The notes beneath the pieces were generated by a model. It had not been told where the DNA came from and did no database searches. It worked only from the letters and a program-made list of their open reading frames with translations. Shown here in pieces: positions 53,401 to 62,400 of a stretch of DNA of 64,000 nucleotides; the first letter of the stretch is position 1; each line of letters starts with the position of its first letter. The position numbers and the translations under genes are program-made. The stretch comes from Symbiodinium natans (Eukaryota > Sar > Dinophyceae > Suessiales > Symbiodiniaceae): the NCBI GenBank assembly GCA_905221605.1, contig CAJNDS010002723.1:900816-964815 (forward strand), in the 5' to 3' direction.

Positions 53401-56400
53401 AGAGGGATGAGGAAGACATAGGGTTTTGGACAGCTGAAAATTAGGTAGGAAGATGTAAAGTACCTAGTTCCCTGTTTCCCGACAACTAGGAAGTTAAGGA
53501 AGGTTTTGGCGCCCCCATGGTTTGGGAGAGCTGCGTTCCTGCAGGAATCATACGAAAAGAACAAAAAACAACAGCAAAAACAACTTTCAGGCGAAAGCCC
53601 TGATTCCCAGGACCATTTGGGCGATGCTCATGGTGGATCTCGTGCAACCGCCGCTTGCTAGAGCCAGAGGGAAAGGGAGAGGGAGAGGGAAAGGTAAAAG
53701 GAAAAGGAAATGGAGGAGAAGAAGAAGACTAATTAGAAGAAACATAACATGGAGGGAGCCCCAACCTGGTCACCACCGGCCCCTGTTTTTCCCCACCCGA
53801 AGCGGGCCCAGCTTCAGCAGAAGCATCGGTCATCATCGGATTGAGAGACCAGTGCTTCGAGAATTGCGGATTGGGGCCTAAAGGTGTCGTGCCCGTGGAC
53901 AAGAGACAAGAGACTGGTTTCAAATGAACAAGGCAGTTGGGGCGTCCTGGAAGGTTTGGGTATGCGCGCTCTTGTTTTTCCAAGATCAAAGAAGGACATG
54001 TGTAGAGTTTTGTACTTCAATCCGTCAGACTAAACATCGCCTCATCATCAAGCTGGTTGTTTGGCGGTCAGCAAGTGCAGCTTGGTTTAGGGCTTAGGGT
54101 TGAGGGTTTAGGGTTTAGGGTACATCGTTTCACAGAGCTGATGGGTACTTGTTGGACTTCACGGGATGTGGCTGAGCGTGAGTCGTCATCCCTACACCCA
54201 AAACACGAGGCCAGTACTCTTCCCACTTTGTCTGAGGTGTTCCGAGTGCTCGGCATTTGACCCAAGATCTCCCTAACCCTAAACCCTAAACCCTAAGCCC
54301 TAAGCCCGAAGCCCGAAGCCCGAAGCCCGAAGCCCTAAGCCCTAAACCCTAAGCCCTAAGCCCGAAGCCCTAAGCCCTAAGCCCTAAACTAACGCTTCAG
54401 GCTGATCTTGGAGCTGGGGAAGGCTGGCGAGTTCAACGACTGCGAGCAATGCCTGCGCGCGGCAGCATCAGCTGGCTGCTCAGGGGGCCTAGCATGGGTA
54501 GGGTTGGGGTGTTAGGGTTTAGGGTTTAGGGTTTAGGGTTTAGGGTTTAGGGTTTAGGGTTTAGGGTTTAGGGTTTAGGGTTTAGGGTTTAGGGTTTAGG
54601 GTTTGGGAGGGTTTAGGGTTCGGGATCTGATGCAATGCAAGAAAGGGCATAGGGCCAGAGGGTGAGTTTCGGGTGGCTGCAAGCTTCTGTAGGGTGCTTT
54701 TGCACCCCATCGAGCTTTCAACCCAAGTCGCAGGCTGATTTAGAACAATATTCAAAGTTCTATCGGCCTCACAATCCCTACACCACCCCGTTTTGTATCG
54801 TTTTGTTGAATTAGCAGGGCCCCAAGATCCCGAAGTCAGAGGTGATGAATGCGAACCTTCTGCTGTTCAAGAGCCTTCGCTGCATTTGAGAGGGTCCTGC
54901 CCAAGATTTGCGAAGCGCAAAAGAGGCATTGTTTATACGGGTTGGTGGTCTTTTGAAGTAGGGCTTCTGTTTTATGGGGGCATATACGGGGTTCTCATAT
55001 AGGGTATCTAGGGCCTAGCTACATCAAGGTACAAGGGTAACAGATAAAGAGGCCACCGGTCTTTATACAACCGGCCAAGAGCTTAAAACTTAATCCAGAG
55101 GCTCCATGCAAGGATGACTATCCGAACCGGGCTTGCCAACAACTCCATATCGAAACCCCGAAGCTACTGTCACGCTCCATTCTATGCGGGCTACGTGGTC
55201 TACTGGGTGCGGGTGTAAAGTTCCCTTTGCCCCGTGCGTCAGCCCAAGGACAGTTATCGCTGGCGACGGCTGGGGCAAAATCGCCGTTCCGGTGATTGAG
55301 GCACTTGCAAGCCCGTTATTGGAGGAACTTCTGTTATTGGAGGAACTTCTCTGGTTCAGGGTTTCAGGTAGTCATGGCTTTGGGTTGTATGTTGGAAGAC
55401 GAGGCCTGCCCTCGATGCGCCTAGGCGATTGCCGATGTTCCTGTGCATGAGGCTTTTGGTATCAGGAGTATTCTATAAACTCCGCAGTGGAATCCCTTGA
55501 AGCCTCGAGCCCTCGACTCAGAAGATCTAGGCAGGCTCGTTGCCTGGAACCCGGAGCGCCCCAAGGCCCATCCAGTAAGCAATCTACCTTAAACTATATC
55601 AGTGTCGTTCTTAGGAATGGAGGCGTGTTCCTGAATGAAGGGGTACTGGGTTCTCTGGGCAACCAAGCATAAACAAATCCCAGCAAGGCCTATCCTGCCA
55701 CTGCTGTCATCTTCGTGGGCTCGTTGCTCACGCTGGTCTTTGGGGCCAGGGCCACAGAATCTAGATGAGATGGCCGAAATCTTGCCGAATCATGACATCC
55801 TACAATGCCTAGTATGCATCCCTGAACCGTAAACCCTAAACCCTAAACCCTAAACCCTAGACCCTAGACCCTATAAACCCTAAACCCTATCAACCCTAAA
55901 CCCTAAACCCTTTTTGGTTTAGGATCTCTTTTGGGGAACCTAATTCCCCAAGTCCTCGCTTGGGGATGCCCAGTCGGGCAGACCCGCGCTTCCAGCGCGT
56001 TTACCCACACGTTGTCCACAGGGTTTAGGGTTTAGGGTTTGGGGTTTGGGGTTTAGGGTTTGGGGTTTAGGGTTTAGGGGAAGTCCTAACCGCCACTACA
56101 CTCCCGACTTGGAGGATCATGGGTGAGTAGGATACGTACACAGTGAGAAGTGGTCGTAACCATGCTACTTATCCCTACACACCCAAGTCTGCAAGGTGTC
56201 TATTTGGAGGTTCATAAGCACCCTAAGTAAGGCTAAAACCAGTTACAATTATAGTACCCTACCTATTAACCCCAATTATGACTACCCATGAACCTTCAAG
56301 TAGCCCTAAACCCTAAACCCAGTGCCCAGGTACTGAATCTCATCGTCGCTGTCGTGGCTACTTGGGCCACGTCAAGCTCCCCGAGCAGAGCGCCGGGGGG

Positions 56401-59400
56401 GGGGGGGGGTGGAGAGTTGGGGGCCCTCCAAAAGCCCTAAGCACTAAACCCAAAAACCCTAAAACAATAGACCCAAGGAACCCCAAAACCCAAAAACCCT
56501 AAAGCTCTAAACCCCTAATTATGCCCTAAATCCCTAAACCTGAAGACCCTAAGCCTAAGCCCTAAACAGCTCAAGCCGAGGAGTTGGTAAGGTTGAAGAA
56601 TGGCCTCGGGATCGTACCGAGCATCGAAGCCCCCAAAGCCCTCGGCCCTCCCATGCCTTGGGAGCCCAGTGGTACACCCGCTTCCCTTTATTTGGGGGGT
56701 TTAAGGTTCCCTTACAAAGGGGTTTAGGGTTTAGGGTTTCGAAAAAGGGTTTAGGTTTAGGGTTTCGGGCTTGCGGAAAAAGGGGTGCCCTTATCATAGT
56801 GTGGCTGCTGTAGCCAGATGCCGAGGTGGACACCTTTGCCGAGGCAAGAGAGAAGGACGTCATGAACCGGGCGGAGGACGCGCCCCTTGCTTTGCCCGAA
56901 ACTTTCCGGGGCGAGGGTCTGCGGGCACGTTGTTTTTTTGGGGGCAAACGGGGGAGCTCGCTAGAATGCCCTAGAAAAAATCTGCATGCGTATCACGCAA
57001 GCTCTCCCGAATTCCGATTCTGCTGTGGGCCCGGCGATATTGATCCAAGCCTTCACTTTTTGCTCGCTGTGCTCTTTGTTGCAGGAGATGGAAACTGACA
57101 TTGAAATGGACAAGAAGTTTCTGCAGAGTCTTTGCCGCAGTTCGGGTTGCTGCACCCCGAACTACGCGCCGTACTATTTTGAGACCACAGATGCACTTTA
57201 CATGTCCATACGTGACTTGGATCACAGAGCCTAAACGTCGAGGCGCCCACTCAGCCTGCCAGAGTTGATCCACTATGAAGGGTCTGAGCTTAGAAGCTTG
57301 GAGGTTATAGGTTCTGTGAGTATAGCCGTCATGCTGTCCTCGCACAACGCAATGCCACGCTTTGATTACGTTGCATGTCCCCAAACCCCCAATGGGTTCA
57401 GGTAGATAGGGTTTAGGGTTTAGGGTTTAGGGTTTAGGGTTTAGGGTTCAGGGCTTAGGGCTTAGGGTTTAGGGTTTAGGGTTTAGGGTTTAGGGCAACA
57501 CCCACGGGCTCGACCCGAAAAATAGTCGCCAGCGCTGGAGGAAGATCTTCGACCGCGTTGATGAGGATGGAAGCGCCTCGTCATCCCAGAGATCCGTCAC
57601 TTTTTCGACTAGGGTTTAGGGTGTAGGGTTGGGGTTTAGGGTTGAGGGTTTAGGGTTTGGGGTTTAGGGTTGAGGCTTTAGGGTTTAGGGCAAAGTCATC
57701 TACCTTGAGTTAGAACAAGAACTTGCATGTACTTTCAGGTCGGTTTCGAAGTGATATTGACGTGTGGAGGTCCATGAAACGCCCGGCGTCCTAGTAAGGG
57801 GGGGGACAGGGGCCCAGAATGGTGGTAGGAGGTTTGTGCACAGAAGAAGAAGGGGGGGGGGGGTGCAGAGGGGTCCATGGTCAGGTGGGGGAGCTTGGTC
57901 CTTTTCCGGACCAAAAAACGGAGAGGGAAGATGTTCGCCTTTGGCCTTGGGCCTCGGGGTACTTCCTGGAAAAATTACCCTTCACAGTTTGTAGGGTTTA
58001 GGGTTCAGGGTTTAGGGTTTAGGGTTTAGGGCCGTTTAGGGTTTAAGGTTTAGGGTTTAGGGTGAGTTTGGTCTCTTCACTTTGGGTTTCAAGGCGATTC
58101 TTGGGCACTTAGGTGTCCAAAAGGGAGAAGAGACATACCTCCAAAGGTAAGAGCCCCAATATAGTGCACAGTCCATTCCCCAAGCCCCACACCCCAAATA
58201 GTTTTAAGGCGTGTTCCTTATTGCCTGGTTTTGGGCTTTTTTGGGTACCCCATATGAGCCCACAATCTCGTTTTGCAGGTAGTGCTACTGAAGCCACATG
58301 AAGAATTTTGAGGTAAACGAGAAAAAAAGGTACGTAGTGGGCTTCTGAAGGCAAGAAGCCTTAAGCCAACAACCCTAAGCCCTAAACCCCAAAAACTAAA
58401 CCCTAAACCCTAAACACCTGCCTGGCTTGCTCTGCGCCATCCACTTGCTGCGCTCGGGTTCCGCGCAGGCGGGGAGCTCACGCTAAGTGAGCTTATCGAG
58501 GGAGCTCGAAAGGTGCGGAGCCCAGGAATCAGTGAAGGGTGGTTGGGGTTTAGGGTTTAGGGTTTAGGTTTAGGGTTTAGGGTTTAGAGTTTAGGGTTTA
58601 GGGTTTAGGGTTTAGGGTTTAGGGTTTAGGGTTTAGGGTTTAGGGTAGGGTTTAGGCTTGGAGGCTTGTCGGTTGCTGTTGAGGAACTTCAGTAGTTGCC
58701 ATGAGATGGATACACAGTCAGTAACGTGGCTCCTCATCACGGTGACCCGATTTAAGTTTCTTACTATCAGCAACCTAGGAAATAGAAAGAATGACCGCAG
58801 GGTCTACGCATAGAGGGTTGAGAGATCCTGAGAGAAGAAGTTGGACTGAGAACCCAGGGCTAGCTCGCGGCGCTGACAGCATTCTTACCCAACAGGTTCC
58901 ATCAGCTTCGGGCTTCGATTGAGCCAGGCAAGAGATGTCTGAACCCTCAAACCCTGAGCCCTGAAACCCTCGGACCCTCAACCCTGAACCCCCTAAACCC
59001 TAAACCCTAAAGTACTCCTGTGGTTTTCCCTTGAGGCCCATATAACTGCTTGGCTCTGGATTCCGATTAGTCATGTAGTCTACTCGGGACCAACGGACCT
59101 TGCCTGCCTTGTGCGAGAGTGAGCGACGAAACCCTAAACCCTAAAACCCTAAACCCCCCGCCCCCCCAAAGCGTTTGGGAGCTCTCAGGACGCGGAGTTT
59201 CAGAGCCGCCTCCGTGTTATGGATATCGATGAGGCCTCGGGGCCTATTTTGGGGGGTTTGGGGTCAGTAAGGTCAGGGTTGCAAAGGGGTTTCTTAGGGT
59301 TTGGGGTTTAGGGTTTAGTAAGGGTTTAGGGTTTGGGGTTTGGGGTTTGGGGCTTGGGGCTTAGGGTTGGGTTTCGGGTTCCAGGCTCAAAAGCGTGTAG

Positions 59401-62400
59401 GTCCCCATGTGAATACTTGTGTCCGTCTTCCTGGCAGGCTTCAAGGCGGCCAGAGTGCAAGAGGGACCTTTCATGGAGGGGGCCTCGGATAAAAACCTGC
59501 CCATTCGCACAATGCCCCATGTAGCGTGGGGTCAACGTGCCTGTTTGTTACCTTGCTTCAACTTGGAAGCCATTAGCTCCAAGAGCGGGGCGAGAGAGAG
59601 AGAGAGAGAGAGCGCGCCCCTTGGGGCGGCCTTCCCTCGGGAAGGTCATGTGCTGTGGAAGGAAGGAAGGAAGAGAGAGAGAGCCGGGGGCCTCGCCCCC
59701 GTGCCCCGCGAACTTTGAACCAAAGAGGATTACTATATGCCCCTAGCGAATTATCGTTTTAGTTTTGTTTATTTAAAACTATATTAAACATATTATCTTT
59801 ATTAAGGTTCTAAGGCGAGTATAGATTACAGGGGGCGTGGCCTGGGTCTTTGCAGGCTGACCTGCAGCAGCTTTTTCAGATGATCGACATCGACGGCTTC
59901 GCATCAGCACCAGACCGGCTGATAAACGGAATCTGTTCCTGGCTAGGTGGAACGCTTGGATGTTGCATATTCACCCGTTTTGGCCTTAAGACCCTTCACC
60001 CTCAACCCTAAATACTAAACCCTAAACCCTAAATCTTACACATCTCATTCCTCAGCGCTGCAACAGAGTGTTCCTGCACACGCACAACTGCCCGAAGCCC
60101 AAGCCGCCTTCCAGCAGGCCCCTAAACCCTAAACCCTAAACCCTAAACCCTAAACCCTAAACCCTAAACCCTAAACCCTAAACCCTAAACCCTAAACCCT
60201 AAACCCTAAACCCTAAACCCTAAACCCTAAACCCTGAGCCGGTTGCCAAAAAAAAGCCTAAACCCCCAAGTCCAAGATTCTGGGACGGTGGAGAGAGACG
60301 AGTTCATACAGCCACTGAGCCGATGGGTACACGACTCCAAGTGCCGTGGGCAAGGATTTAGGGGTTCGGGGAGCAAGAGTTTAGGGTTTAGGGTTTAGGG
60401 TTTAGGGTTTAGGGTTTAGGGTCTAGGGTCTAGGGTTTAGGGTTTAGGGTGTTTTTGAGTAGCCGCGAGTGCTGCTCATCTCGCTTCGCAGTGTGCTTAC
60501 CCGGGATTCGTCATGGCTTGGATGGGTTTAGGGACAAATGGGTCCCCGCGTCAGTTCTGGGGGTGGAAAGCGGTTACAGGGGTTTTGGGTTCAAACCCTA
60601 ATCCCTAAACCCCAAACCCTATGCCCTAAACCCTAAACCCCAAACCCCAAACCCTAAACCCAATACCCTAAACCCTAAACCCTAAACCCCATCCTGCCGA
60701 GCTTCCCAAGGCAAAAGCAGTGCTTAGGGCTAAAGATTCGCACTTCGCACTTCCCTGGAGCCCTAGAAAAGGGGGCAAGTGCCTAAACCCGAAGCTTGGG
60801 ATTTAGGGTTTAGGGTTTTAGGGTTTTACTGGTTTTTGGTTTTTTTGTTTTTAGGGTTTTAGGGTTTTAGGGCTTTAGGGCTTTAGGGCTTTGGGGTTTA
60901 AGGGTTTTAGGGTTTAGGGTTTGAGGGTTCTAGGGTTCTAGGGTTTTGGGGTTTTGGGGTTTTAGGGTTTTAGGGTTTTAGGGATTTGGGTTTTTTAGGG
61001 TTTTAGGGTTTAGGGTCTTAGGTTTTTACGGCTTTAGGGCTTTGGGGTCGTAGGGTTTTAGGGTTTTAGGGTTTTAGGGTTTTAGGGTTTTAGGGTTTTA
61101 GGGTTTTAGGGTTTTAGGGTTTTAGGGTTTTAGGGTCTTAGGGTCTAGGGTTTTGGGGTTTTAGGGTTTTTGGGTTTTTAGGGTTTTAGGGTTTTGGGGT
61201 TTTAGGGTTTTAGGGTTCTAGCGTTTTAGGTTTTGAGGGTTCTAGGGTTCTAGGGTTTTGGGGTTTTGGGGTTTTAGGGTTTTAGGGTTTTAGGGTTTTT
61301 AGGGTTTTAGGGTTTTGGGGTTTTAGGGTTTTAGGGTTCTAGGGTTCTAGGGTTTTAGGTTTTGAGGGTTTTAGGGTTCTAGGGTTTTAGGGTTTTGGGG
61401 AGGGTTTTGGGGTTTTAGGGTTTTAGGGTTTTAGGGTTTTAGGGTTTTAGGGCTTTAGGGCTTTAGGGTTTAGGGTATTAGGGTTCTAGGGTTTTAGGGT
61501 TTTGGGGTTTTGGGGTTTTAGGGTTTTCGGGTTTTAGGGTTTTAGGGTTTTGGGGTTTTAGGGTTTTAGCGTTTTAGGGTTTAGGGTTCCCCCTTATATG
61601 AACTGTTCCTCAGTAGGGATTACAGTACCCCCTTTTTGCAATCCCTATGAAGGGCTGTTAGTCGAAGGGGGAACATCCCAACCCTATGCCCTTATTCTGA
61701 AGGCACACCATGAACTTGAAAATCTAGGGGTTCTCACGATGAATAAATTACCCTAAACCCTAAACCCTAAACCCTAAACCCTAAACCCTAAACCCTAAAC
61801 CCTAAACCCTAAACCCTAAACCCTAAACCCTAAACTAAGTGAGGGGTCGCTTCCGTCGAGCGGCAGACCCCGAACGCTCGGCCGAGGGCCTTACAGCCCG
61901 AGCGCCCAAGCGAAAAGAGAAACGGAAAGGTGAGGGTTAAGCCTCACCGTCTGTCATGGACAGGCCAACGGACATCGGCCTTTGTTACGACAACGTCAGT
62001 ACTCGGCTAAGGGATGGCCGGCACCCAGACCACCTTTAGCGTAGCTAATAAAGTGCAATCCCAAAGCGTACCCTTTGCCTCTGGACGTGATTCAGGGTTT
62101 TGGGTTCAGGGTTTGCTGGGCCCCCCCTGCCGGGGGCCCCCTGCCCCTGGCGGCTTGGATTCCTGGACCAGAGGGCCCGCGAGGGTGTCCAGGCAGGCCG
62201 TTTGCTCAATCCCCAAAACGCTCGACGAAATGGCCTGGTTTTTTTTTCAGGCCAAAACCAGAAGGGCCCCCAGGACCAACGCTGCTCGGCCGGGCAGGGC
62301 TTCCGGCCAAGGGTCTGGAAGGGCCCGGGTTCAGGGCCAGAGCAAGGCCCCCCCGCGCCAATGGGCCCCCCCATCAAGGCGGCCGTACCATCAATGAAAA

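Noticed and set aside
60040-60118. Open stretch reading RCNRVFLHTHNCPKPKPP
   Set aside because: It lies in the intron that splits EF-hand 2. Direct joining of 59895 to 60277 gives a perfect calcium loop, leaving no place for it.
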